Source: Monocercomonoides exilis
Lineage: Eukaryota > Preaxostyla > Oxymonadida > Polymastigidae
Direction: 5' to 3'
Assembly: GCA_001643675.2 (NCBI GenBank)
Contig: LSRY02000004.1
Location: 1,287,501-1,351,500, forward strand
Length of the DNA stretch: 64,000 nucleotides
Within the stretch, counting starts at the first letter, position 1. Every line of letters starts with the position of its first letter. The notes under the pieces are model-generated. The model was not told the DNA's origin, made no database searches, and saw only the letters and a program-made list of their open reading frames with translations. Of this stretch, positions 45,301-56,933 are shown in pieces. The position numbers and the translations under genes were made by a program.

Positions 45301-48300
45301 AGATGTGTTTGTGAAGTGCACTGACCTTGACTCGCAGATAAGTGAATCACAGTTCCTGATAAACTTTGGGGAGCCATTTGCGAAGGAGCTGGCAATATGG
45401 GGATGTTCAGCAGACAATTATGAGGATGAAGAGGATTTGTTGGGAAGAGTGTATGTGTTCAGGAGTGAATTCATATTTGTGTCTTCGATTGCGGAGAACA
45501 GCAGCGACAGCAAGAATTGTGGGGAAATGAAGGGCACATGCTCATCGCTGAATGTTGGGATGAGCCACATTATTCCTTCAGACTATTCACAGCTGTATAT
45601 TTGGAATGAGACAGCTTTGAGAGATTCTTGTTCTGCTCAAAAAGTGACAATCAAATCGATGGAATCTTGGCTGAGCGCAAACATTTCTGTTTGTGGAATG
45701 GATATTGGGAATGAGAGCATTATTTCAACATCAGAATCTGTTCGATTTGAGAGAGTGCAGTTTGTCTTTGATGCGATGCAGAGTGTTGTCTGCTCGTGCC
45801 TGATGCTCCAATTGAATGGATCGCTCTTTCTGGATTCAGTCTCTTTTGTGGCAAATAGTGAGTCATCTGGAAATTCGATTGCCTTTCATGATTTTTCCAT
45901 TCTGATTGTTGAAGACGGTGCTGTTGAGGCAGAGAAGTGTAGCGCATGGGGGTTTGTGCTGTCAAAGCCTGCATTTTGGATACAGAAATCAGAAATCGTT
46001 GTTTTTGAAGATCTGACGGTTCATGAAATGCGTTTCACGGGATCGATGATCGAGTGTGCCCTTATCCAGAAAATAAGTGTTTCAAAGCTTGTGGCATCAA
46101 ACATCACTCTGCAAAGTGGATGTGTGATTTCAACTGATAATAGTCCTTCATTGGCTTTTATTTCGCTTCAACTCTCATCTTTTGAAAATATCAGCAGATC
46201 GACTTCTGGTTCTTGTATTGCAAGTGTGACTCGTTCCACCTCCACATTTGAAATGCGCAACTGCTCATGCAGAAAATGCAAATCAGGAATAAAAAGAGGA
46301 AGCCTAATGTCAGCAATTTCAGTGAAAAATCTGTTGATCAACTCGTGTCTGTTTGAGAAATCTCTATTTGAAAAAATCGATTTGAATAAATTCAGCAGTG
46401 AAATATGCAGATGGAATGGATCTCTTGTGGAGATTGCGAGCAGCACAGCAGCGATGAAAGACACCTCCTTTGCCAACTCGCCTGAGGGAGGCCTGTCTGT
46501 GTGTGGAGGGAGCACAACCATCGAGAAAGGAGAGTTTGCGAACAATAATCCATCAATCGAAGGATACCCATCAGCAAGAAGAAACATTGTGTGTGGAGAT
46601 GCAGGATCGCTGGATGTGTTGAGTTTGAAAGGCGGAGATGGGGTGCTGCCAAACACCTCGATGTGGATCCTGAATGAAGGGTGCACTGTGGGAGGGATGG
46701 CTGAAGAAAGAGAATCTGTTTTCTTTATTCCGCGACTGGATGGTGTGGAGGCTGAAGACGATGGAGGCGAGACAACATTGAAGTTCCACGGATCGCTTCT
46801 CTTGCCGTGCAACCTGTGGTTCCAGATGGCAACCACCGTTGGGTCAGCCTCGTCGATGGCAGCTCACCAGTTCGAGGCAGACGGATTTGCAGGTGAGGGC
46901 GAGGCTGTGGGGGTGCTGCCATCAGGCGCCATCCGCTCGGCTCCAGAAGAGGCAGAAGTGTCTGTGTGCATTCTGTTTGGAAGAATAGACTCTCCTTCAT
47001 CAACCGAATCGTTTGTTCTGAAGAACAGAAGTGAATCTGAAATAAAAGGAGATGGAAGAATTGTTGAGGGAGGAAAAGAAGGGAAATCATCCTCTTCAAC
47101 AGTTATTATAATTGTTTTGGTCGTGATTTTGTTGATTGTTCTTATTGCATCCATTCTTGTAACAATACGATGGAGAAAACAAAAAAGAAGGACAGAAGAG
47201 CTGGAGGTGATTGTGGAAGACACAGTGAAGAAGGACCCAAAAGCATTTGAGATGGTGACGATGGAGATGTCGCCAGAGGAGCAGTGGAGGAAAGCAGAGA
47301 GGGAAGCAGAGAAGAAGAATGAAGAGAGGATAAAGAAGAGAGTATATGCGAAAAGCTTGGGGCATTCCGAGTCATCGGAGCATTTGCTGAGTGAGAGTGG
47401 TTCGACAGAATATATTTTGGGAAGAGACTCAGACAAGATTCCTGAATGGATGCTGGAGAAGGTTGACGAAAAAGAAGAGGAGGAAACAAGAAAGCGAACA
47501 CCATCACCATCCATCTCATCCACTTCAACAACTGATTCAGATTCCACTTTTGTTCGGAGAGAGGATCTGTGCCCCACAACTTCATCCATGTCGAATCTGG
47601 TAGATGCAATGGCCTGCTCATCTCCTCATGAGAAGCTGATTGTAGATTTGAGGGATTCATTGTTCATGCTGCTTCATGGAAGGAATGAGAAAAAAGAGAT
47701 GGCAATTGGCACCTTTCAGGAGAGAGAATATACAGCTGTCCAAATCCTGTTCTGGGTGGCCAATCTTGCGCTCCACTCCTTTGATGAAATGGACAATCCA
47801 CTCTCTTCTCTTGCCAATCTGAGTCCTCACATTGTATTGTTCTCCGAGCACATGGTCATTTGCATTGCGATGCACTCCGACTTCTCTTCTGATGATTCGG
47901 ACTCATCATCCATCTCTTCATCAACTGTTGTGACATCAGCCAGTGATGATAATGACAGCGGTTCTCTGCCCTCATCAGCCTTTGAGGATGAGGACGATTA
48001 CAAAAAAAGAGTGTCTGAGGTGGAAGGCACCCGAGCTGTTGATCAACAAGAAGATGGGGGCAACAAAGGAAACTGTTGCCTTTTCAATTGGAATGATTCT
48101 GTGGGAGTGCTTGACGCTGAAGATCCCGTTTGGAGAGTATGAGGCAGAGGTGGCTGGACAGAAGATTGTGAATGGAGAGAGGCCAAAAATCGAAGCAATC
48201 CAAAAACAAACGCTGAAAGCAATCATAAAAGGATGCATCGCAGGCGAAGCACCAGAGAGATATTCCTTGTCTGCACTGAAGCGCGAATTCATCCAGCTCT

Positions 48301-48419
48301 TTCCGCCAGGAGCTGTGATGCTCACAATATCTGATGCAGTAGATTATGACGAACCATCTGCTCAAGATCAAACGCAATACAGGACTGGCCCAGAAAGCCA
48401 AAGCATTGTCAATCCCTGA
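39377..48419 (+). CDS. Giant surface receptor B: Pmp-like ectodomain, TM, degenerate kinase tail; frameshifted near its 3' end
   Basis: The frame opened at 39377 runs to a TGA at 48140-48142. An A run of seven at 48002-48008, where A and C have six, shifts the frame inside the kinase-like tail. In the family's frame the tail continues to a TGA at 48417-48419. Features: signal peptide (MIFALIFGTNYLVYFC), Pmp-like GGxIF / GGGIY repeats, five C-G-x5-C signatures near residues 525, 866, 1283, 1664 and 2048 (the last ends TC, not PC), one membrane span near 2576-2599, then the KR-rich and Ser/Thr-rich tail. Upstream of 46406 the ectodomain is only distantly like A and C; from 46406 on it is almost the same sequence. 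As it stands the product lacks the APE-like helix and the last 100 residues. Either B is a young pseudogene or receptor variant, or the extra A is a sequencing error. Confidence 0.85.
48002..48008 (+). other. Homopolymer A7 frameshift site in receptor B
   Basis: Seven A after a C. The equivalent positions in receptor A (13550-13555) and in the mirror copy C (minus strand, about 55332-55337) have six. This shift replaces the CLRWKAPEL motif by an out-of-frame sequence and ends translation at 48142. Confidence 0.85.
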
Positions 48420-48716
48420 ATGGATACATACACATATTCCAGAAAGTTGTGCACTTCTTCTGATATCCTCACAGAATTTGCATCACCAACATGAACTATC
48501 GCAAAGGATGGTGCACGAAGCACGAAGCATGAATTACGAAGGATGTTGAAGGCATTTTATTTCTTGCAAGATTTCCGTTTATCCTCTTTTCGCAATTATG
48601 TATTCTTCTTCTTTTGTTTTTTTTAATATATTTTCATATCACCAGATTTTGTATTTGCCTTTTTCCGAAACACATAGTTCAGCATCGAATGGACTGCAAA
48701 TCTGCAAAATCCCAGA

Positions 48717-51127
48717 TTATTTCTCTTTTTCATTTGCATTCAAAACTTTAAAAATGTTCATCAACTGATGCCGCAATACTGCCAATAGGAAGACGACTGC
48801 AATCATAAGAATAAATAATAAAGCAATATGTTTCATGCTATTACAGTACGCAGCGTCCAATGCAATTGTCTTTCCATCTCCATAAGAATGGCATGATGCA
48901 GAATACAAATCTCCATTGCTGTTCGTTCGCTTGTCTGCTCCTTTGATCTAATTGCTTCAGAATACTCGATAATGCGGTAGTAAGAAAAAAACTTTCGAGA
49001 TGGCCTCTTTGTGGAAGGCATTGCTATGCTTTCTCATCATCGAATTAAAAAAAGCTCAAATCACAAAGGGGCACCAAATAAAGAGAAGCATGACGTAGAA
49101 ATGCTCTGCACGGAAGAAGAAACAAAGTCCATTCTTTTTGCATTCGGCTGCACTTTCGAAACAATGGAGAAAAAAATTACTTGTTTCCATTTTGCATAAA
49201 TGTATCGCAACGCCCACTTCAGAAGCAAATCCATTGCCATTTAATAGATTTTCATGCCCTCACTCAAGAATCTCGAGAATTTCGCTTCCTTTTTCCCCCC
49301 CTCAACTCCACAAATGTTTCCATTAGCAGCTCTTATCCCTCACAATTCCTTCTTCTCCTATTGTCCATTCTTTTGCAAAATCTTCGGTTCTCTCCTATTC
49401 CTGCCACTTTAGCCACAAATAGCCTCGGTAATTCTTCTCTAAAAGACAAGACAAAACAAAACAAAATAAAGGCATCCTCCTTTTTTTGTTTTGTTTTGTT
49501 GACTGAAATGAAAGCAACCTGTCGAAGCATTGGCAAATGTCGAAAAGCCATCATTTGCGTGATAAAGGCACTAATATCTCTAATCCGCTTGGAAATAAAA
49601 AAGATGAAGATGAATCCGGAGCAAGTGACTCCTGGAAAACACCACCAGTAAACTTCGCATTATCTTTGCAAGTTTTTCATAGAAAACTGAAAAAAATAAC
49701 AATTTATACAATTAGAACGCTCAGATGCCAACGAAGATACAGAAAGCGAACCTGTAAATGATGACAATGAATAATTTTTGCTGATGCCCTTGACTTCGTG
49801 GCTTTAATGAAGCAATTCAAAGCAAAAGCTGTGCGCTCGATTGAGCTCTTATCAACGAAAAAGAAGATACCCAACCACGAGGCAGCCGTGGACACGAAAA
49901 AAACAAAGAAATGACATTGCTGGAAAATAGGTAATTCTTGTATATCCCTTGGGTGAATAATGAATTCCAAAATACCTTTCTAAGGCTGAAAATAAGAGAA
50001 AATAAGCTGCACATGGCATAAATGCCGATTCTGTGAACTGATGATGCTTCCCAACAAATTTAGTTCTGAGCACTGCAACAAGCATCTGGAGCAGATTTTG
50101 TTGATAAAACATCACAAATAAAAAGCCAGAACACGAATGGAAAATATGCGCACAAACCTCCTGAGCAAAAAATAATACAGTGACCAACACACACCAAGTC
50201 TTTGAATGGAACGAAAAATAAAAAAGGATAGACAAGAAGAAAATAAAATAAAAAAAAAAATAAAACGATAAAGAAAACGAATAACAACCGCAATAATAAC
50301 AAAAAATACCTTTTCAACAAAAAAATTGTTTGAAGCACGCCAAATGCAGTCAATTATCTTGCAGTGAATTCTGCTGGCACATCAAAGGATAAATAAAAAT
50401 CAAATAATAATTGCAAAGACGCAAAGAGCACGAGTTTTATTATTATCATGCAGATAAATAAATGCCTCCTTTTTTTCTTGATGTTTCTGCCAAAAACTCA
50501 TGCATTACGTTCCGCAAATATTCGTTGAACTTTTGCCCCTGCCAATGCAGATTGCATGAACAACGGATTCAATCCCGGAGCACGGCTGCAATTTTCGAGG
50601 CCTGGGGCTCTTGCCACAAATTGGAACCTCTTCCAGAACATCAAATTCGAAAAAAGAAAGGAAGGAAGGAAGGAAACATCCAATTTCTAATATGATCGCA
50701 AAAAGATGCATTTCGAACATATAGATCCGACACATTTCGTGCATTAGCTGCCTGCAAATTATCCGGCTCCACCATGTTCGTATTATCTTCCTCTGCTTCC
50801 ATCTTCGAAGCCTCCTTGAATTTTTGAGTCGGTCCATTCCGCTCCATCCCTGCCTTAAAGTCGCTCAAATCGCTTTTCAGATTCTGTCCATTCAATAAGA
50901 TCAAAAAAAAAATATGTTGCTGCATTCACGGCCTTGTCTTCTGCAGACACGCTGAGACACATCTCCATCATGGCCCCTGCCTCCCTGTTAAATCTGCTAT
51001 ATTTGCCATATCGCTTTGCTTTCATTTCATAAGTTTGACGTGGTGCTAAAAGTGGTTGCCCAAAAATAACTGCACGAAAAATGATGTTTTCAAGAATATA
51101 CAAGCTCCGTGCAGCCACGCTTCGCAC
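48717..51127 (-). CDS. Multi-exon multi-pass membrane protein gene, left mirror copy (approximate limits)
   Basis: Exact mirror of the gene described at 52213-54623; the same exons read on this strand. The stop is at 48717-48719 and the most distal coding-like segment begins near 51127. It converges with receptor B, about 300 bp from B's in-frame stop. See the right copy for the proposed introns and hydrophobic segments. No difference between the two copies was found in the stretches compared. Confidence 0.5.
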
Positions 51128-51439
51128 AGCCCCAGCCTGCGCTCTTGCTCAGTAAAAATCAAGCGTTTTCATCTTGTCCCAATTCTTCGCTTCGTGTGCG
51201 TTCAAATCAGTTTGTGCTCTGACTGCTCTTTTGCCTCCTTGCTTCCTCAGCCGGCTGGCAGAGGGCAGCAAACCACGCAAACCTCGTGGGTGCCTGCTGT
51301 GAGACATTGCGTGCGCTCTACTCGCATTGCCAGACCCAGTGCTTCGCAAAAAAAAAGTGTTGAATCACAACAAAGCTATTCAAAATATCACTTGCCAACA
51401 TTTCTTTTCAATGATGGAGCCTCAAAAAATAAAATCATC

Positions 51440-51900
51440 AATAGATATTTTTTGTCTTCCATTAAAAAAATACACGCCGATGCACAAGTCCAAAAACTTA
51501 TTTGTTGTAATCAGAATATTAACATATTTTTTGTTAAATATTTTAATTCAAAATGTTATTCTTTTGGAAATTTTTAAAAACACCATTAATATGAAATTCT
51601 CAATTTAGCATTGCTCTTTGAGGTTCTTGGCTTTAATAAAGGGGAAAGGATTTGACTTTTTTTTTTGAATGTTCAAACTTAAAAAACCAAAAAGTTTCAG
51701 CATAATTTTAATCACAAAATGCTTGAGAATATTTGAAAACTATCATCAAATGAAAGATATTCATTCGAACTTAAATAATTATTTGAAATATCAGAAAAGC
51801 AAAATCACAAAAACAATTTGCTCATATTTTGTTTCAAATTTGACTCATGTTCCATTCATTCATCAGCGTGTATTCTTATGGAAGACAAAAAATATCTTCC
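51440..51900. other. AT-rich spacer at the palindrome centre
   Basis: 461 bp that are not symmetrical as a whole. The outermost 40 bp on each side are still similar (the left at 51440-51480 and the right at 51860-51900 both encode a TTTTTTGTCTTCCAT-like block) but carry substitutions and small indels. The core is AT-rich and has no gene. If the mirrored membrane genes are transcribed, their promoters lie in or beside this spacer and fire outward. Confidence 0.7.
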
Positions 51901-54900
51901 GATGATTTTATTTTTTGAGGCTCCATCATTGAAAAGAAATGTTGGCAAGTGATATTTTGAATAGCTTTGTTGTGATTCAACACTTTTTTTTTGCGAAGCA
52001 CTGGGTCTGGCAATGCGAGTAGAGCGCACGCAATGTCTCACAGCAGGCACCCACGAGGTTTGCGTGGTTTGCTGCCCTCTGCCAGCCGGCTGAGGAAGCA
52101 AGGAGGCAAAAGAGCAGTCAGAGCACAAACTGATTTGAACGCACACGAAGCGAAGAATTGGGACAAGATGAAAACGCTTGATTTTTACTGAGCAAGAGCG
52201 CAGGCTGGGGCTGTGCGAAGCGTGGCTGCACGGAGCTTGTATATTCTTGAAAACATCATTTTTCGTGCAGTTATTTTTGGGCAACCACTTTTAGCACCAC
52301 GTCAAACTTATGAAATGAAAGCAAAGCGATATGGCAAATATAGCAGATTTAACAGGGAGGCAGGGGCCATGATGGAGATGTGTCTCAGCGTGTCTGCAGA
52401 AGACAAGGCCGTGAATGCAGCAACATATTTTTTTTTTGATCTTATTGAATGGACAGAATCTGAAAAGCGATTTGAGCGACTTTAAGGCAGGGATGGAGCG
52501 GAATGGACCGACTCAAAAATTCAAGGAGGCTTCGAAGATGGAAGCAGAGGAAGATAATACGAACATGGTGGAGCCGGATAATTTGCAGGCAGCTAATGCA
52601 CGAAATGTGTCGGATCTATATGTTCGAAATGCATCTTTTTGCGATCATATTAGAAATTGGATGTTTCCTTCCTTCCTTCCTTTCTTTTTTCGAATTTGAT
52701 GTTCTGGAAGAGGTTCCAATTTGTGGCAAGAGCCCCAGGCCTCGAAAATTGCAGCCGTGCTCCGGGATTGAATCCGTTGTTCATGCAATCTGCATTGGCA
52801 GGGGCAAAAGTTCAACGAATATTTGCGGAACGTAATGCATGAGTTTTTGGCAGAAACATCAAGAAAAAAAGGAGGCATTTATTTATCTGCATGATAATAA
52901 TAAAACTCGTGCTCTTTGCGTCTTTGCAATTATTATTTGATTTTTATTTATCCTTTGATGTGCCAGCAGAATTCACTGCAAGATAATTGACTGCATTTGG
53001 CGTGCTTCAAACAATTTTTTTGTTGAAAAGGTATTTTTTGTTATTATTGCGGTTGTTATTCGTTTTCTTTATCGTTTTATTTTTTTTTTTATTTTATTTT
53101 CTTCTTGTCTATCCTTTTTTATTTTTCGTTCCATTCAAAGACTTGGTGTGTGTTGGTCACTGTATTATTTTTTGCTCAGGAGGTTTGTGCGCATATTTTC
53201 CATTCGTGTTCTGGCTTTTTATTTGTGATGTTTTATCAACAAAATCTGCTCCAGATGCTTGTTGCAGTGCTCAGAACTAAATTTGTTGGGAAGCATCATC
53301 AGTTCACAGAATCGGCATTTATGCCATGTGCAGCTTATTTTCTCTTATTTTCAGCCTTAGAAAGGTATTTTGGAATTCATTATTCACCCAAGGGATATAC
53401 AAGAATTACCTATTTTCCAGCAATGTCATTTCTTTGTTTTTTTCGTGTCCACGGCTGCCTCGTGGTTGGGTATCTTCTTTTTCGTTGATAAGAGCTCAAT
53501 CGAGCGCACAGCTTTTGCTTTGAATTGCTTCATTAAAGCCACGAAGTCAAGGGCATCAGCAAAAATTATTCATTGTCATCATTTACAGGTTCGCTTTCTG
53601 TATCTTCGTTGGCATCTGAGCGTTCTAATTGTATAAATTGTTATTTTTTTCAGTTTTCTATGAAAAACTTGCAAAGATAATGCGAAGTTTACTGGTGGTG
53701 TTTTCCAGGAGTCACTTGCTCCGGATTCATCTTCATCTTTTTTATTTCCAAGCGGATTAGAGATATTAGTGCCTTTATCACGCAAATGATGGCTTTTCGA
53801 CATTTGCCAATGCTTCGACAGGTTGCTTTCATTTCAGTCAACAAAACAAAACAAAAAAAGGAGGATGCCTTTATTTTGTTTTGTTTTGTCTTGTCTTTTA
53901 GAGAAGAATTACCGAGGCTATTTGTGGCTAAAGTGGCAGGAATAGGAGAGAACCGAAGATTTTGCAAAAGAATGGACAATAGGAGAAGAAGGAATTGTGA
54001 GGGATAAGAGCTGCTAATGGAAACATTTGTGGAGTTGAGGGGGGGAAAAAGGAAGCGAAATTCTCGAGATTCTTGAGTGAGGGCATGAAAATCTATTAAA
54101 TGGCAATGGATTTGCTTCTGAAGTGGGCGTTGCGATACATTTATGCAAAATGGAAACAAGTAATTTTTTTCTCCATTGTTTCGAAAGTGCAGCCGAATGC
54201 AAAAAGAATGGACTTTGTTTCTTCTTCCGTGCAGAGCATTTCTACGTCATGCTTCTCTTTATTTGGTGCCCCTTTGTGATTTGAGCTTTTTTTAATTCGA
54301 TGATGAGAAAGCATAGCAATGCCTTCCACAAAGAGGCCATCTCGAAAGTTTTTTTCTTACTACCGCATTATCGAGTATTCTGAAGCAATTAGATCAAAGG
54401 AGCAGACAAGCGAACGAACAGCAATGGAGATTTGTATTCTGCATCATGCCATTCTTATGGAGATGGAAAGACAATTGCATTGGACGCTGCGTACTGTAAT
54501 AGCATGAAACATATTGCTTTATTATTTATTCTTATGATTGCAGTCGTCTTCCTATTGGCAGTATTGCGGCATCAGTTGATGAACATTTTTAAAGTTTTGA
54601 ATGCAAATGAAAAAGAGAAATAATCTGGGATTTTGCAGATTTGCAGTCCATTCGATGCTGAACTATGTGTTTCGGAAAAAGGCAAATACAAAATCTGGTG
54701 ATATGAAAATATATTAAAAAAAACAAAAGAAGAAGAATACATAATTGCGAAAAGAGGATAAACGGAAATCTTGCAAGAAATAAAATGCCTTCAACATCCT
54801 TCGTAATTCATGCTTCGTGCTTCGTGCACCATCCTTTGCGATAGTTCATGTTGGTGATGCAAATTCTGTGAGGATATCAGAAGAAGTGCACAACTTTCTG

Positions 54901-56933
54901 GAATATGTGTATGTATCCATTCAGGGATTGACAATGCTTTGGCTTTCTGGGCCAGTCCTGTATTGCGTTTGATCTTGAGCAGATGGTTCGTCATAATCTA
55001 CTGCATCAGATATTGTGAGCATCACAGCTCCTGGCGGAAAGAGCTGGATGAATTCGCGCTTCAGTGCAGACAAGGAATATCTCTCTGGTGCTTCGCCTGC
55101 GATGCATCCTTTTATGATTGCTTTCAGCGTTTGTTTTTGGATTGCTTCGATTTTTGGCCTCTCTCCATTCACAATCTTCTGTCCAGCCACCTCTGCCTCA
55201 TACTCTCCAAACGGGATCTTCAGCGTCAAGCACTCCCACAGAATCATTCCAATTGAAAAGGCAACAGTTTCCTTTGTTGCCCCCATCTTCTTGTTGATCA
55301 ACAGCTCGGGTGCCTTCCACCTCAGACACTCTTTTTTGTAATCGTCCTCATCCTCAAAGGCTGATGAGGGCAGAGAACCGCTGTCATTATCATCACTGGC
55401 TGATGTCACAACAGTTGATGAAGAGATGGATGATGAGTCCGAATCATCAGAAGAGAAGTCGGAGTGCATCGCAATGCAAATGACCATGTGCTCGGAGAAC
55501 AATACAATGTGAGGACTCAGATTGGCAAGAGAAGAGAGTGGATTGTCCATTTCATCAAAGGAGTGGAGCGCAAGATTGGCCACCCAGAACAGGATTTGGA
55601 CAGCTGTATATTCTCTCTCCTGAAAGGTGCCAATTGCCATCTCTTTTTTCTCATTCCTTCCATGAAGCAGCATGAACAATGAATCCCTCAAATCTACAAT
55701 CAGCTTCTCATGAGGAGATGAGCAGGCCATTGCATCTACCAGATTCGACATGGATGAAGTTGTGGGGCACAGATCCTCTCTCCGAACAAAAGTGGAATCT
55801 GAATCAGTTGTTGAAGTGGATGAGATGGATGGTGATGGTGTTCGCTTTCTTGTTTCCTCCTCTTCTTTTTCGTCAACCTTCTCCAGCATCCATTCAGGAA
55901 TCTTGTCTGAGTCTCTTCCCAAAATATATTCTGTCGAACCACTCTCACTCAGCAAATGCTCCGATGACTCGGAATGCCCCAAGCTTTTCGCATATACTCT
56001 CTTCTTTATCCTCTCTTCATTCTTCTTCTCTGCTTCCCTCTCTGCTTTCCTCCACTGCTCCTCTGGCGACATCTCCATCGTCACCATCTCAAATGCTTTT
56101 GGGTCCTTCTTCACTGTGTCTTCCACAATCACCTCCAGCTCTTCTGTCCTTCTTTTTTGTTTTCTCCATCGTATTGTTACAAGAATGGATGCAATAAGAA
56201 CAATCAACAAAATCACGACCAAAACAATTATAATAACTGTTGAAGAGGATGATTTCCCTTCTTTTCCTCCCTCAACAATTCTTCCATCTCCTTTTATTTC
56301 AGATTCACTTCTGTTCTTCAGAACAAACGATTCGGTTGATGAAGGAGAGTCTATTCTTCCAAACAGAATGCACACAGACACTTCTGCCTCTTCTGGAGCC
56401 GAGCGGATGGCGCCTGATGGCAGCACCCCCACAGCCTCGCCCTCACCTGCAAATCCGTCTGCCTCGAACTGGTGAGCTGCCATCGACGAGGCTGACCCAA
56501 CGGTGGTTGCCATCTGGAACCACAGGTTGCACGGCAAGAGAAGCGATCCGTGGAACTTCAATGTTGTCTCGCCTCCATCATCTTCAGCCTCCACACCATC
56601 CAGCTGCGGAATAAAGAAAACAGAATTTCTTTCTTCAGCCATCCCTCCCACAGTGCACCCTTCATTCAGAATCCACATCGAGGTGTTGGGCAGCACCCCA
56701 TCTCCGCCTTTCAAACTCATCACATCCAGCGATCCTGCATCTCCACACACAATGTTTCTTCTTGCTGATGGGTATCCTTCGATTGATGGATTATTGTTCG
56801 CAAACTCTCCTTTCTCGATGGTTGCACTCCCTCCACACACAGACAGGCCTCCTTCAGGCGAGTTGGCAAAGGAGGTGTCTTTCATCGCTGCTGTGCTGCT
56901 CGCAATCTCCACAAGAGATCCATTCCATCTGCA
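51901..56933 (-). repeat. Right arm of a 5-kb palindrome
   Basis: Reverse complement of 46406-51439, with one indel (six instead of seven A in the receptor tail). The outer border lies within receptor C at the codons for CRWNGSL. Beyond it C continues in receptor-A-like sequence while B continues in unrelated ectodomain. Confidence 0.92.
52213..54623 (+). CDS. Multi-exon multi-pass membrane protein gene, right mirror copy (5' structure unresolved)
   Basis: No single long frame, but frame-compatible short introns join coherent pieces. Proposed introns: 53261-53302, 53365-53420, 53608-53708, 53997-54081, 54160-54234, 54276-54311 and 54348-54392. The joined 3' half has about seven hydrophobic segments (AYFPFVFWLFIC, MCSLFSLIFSL, FFVSTAASWLGIFFF, GFIFIFFIS, FILFCFVLSF, FYVMLLFIWCPF, IALLFILMIAVVFLLAVL) separated by basic loops, and ends in KVLNANEKEK. 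The region near 52213-52660 encodes a charged, soluble-looking part (RYGKYSRFNREAGAMMEMCL ... EDKAVNAAT), but a T10 run near 52427-52438 disturbs its frame. I do not recognise the family; a receptor, channel or membrane cyclase-like protein are all possible. The 5' end points at the palindrome centre and might be cut off by it. It converges with receptor C. Confidence 0.5.

Larger units (their letters stand above)
46406..51439 (+). repeat. Left arm of a 5-kb palindrome
   Basis: Reverse-complementary to 51901-56933. Paired coordinates sum to 103339 left of the extra A at 48002-48008 and to 103340 right of it, so this one indel is the only length difference. The outer 350 bp (46406 to about 46760) carry several substitutions relative to the right arm. 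From about 46780 inward every stretch compared is identical. The outer border lies inside receptor B, just before its CRWNGSLVEIASS motif; the inner border is at 51439. Confidence 0.92.

Noticed and set aside
51056-51577. 173-codon plus-strand frame at the inner end of the left arm, mirrored at 51856-52284
   Set aside because: It lies antisense to the more protein-like segment of the membrane gene, differs at its end between arms, and has no recognisable features.
53261-53280. Ultra-short introns of 16-24 nt in the arm gene
   Set aside because: Several apparent GT...AG pairs of this length exist, but each region can be joined by introns of 36-101 nt that fit the other introns in the window.
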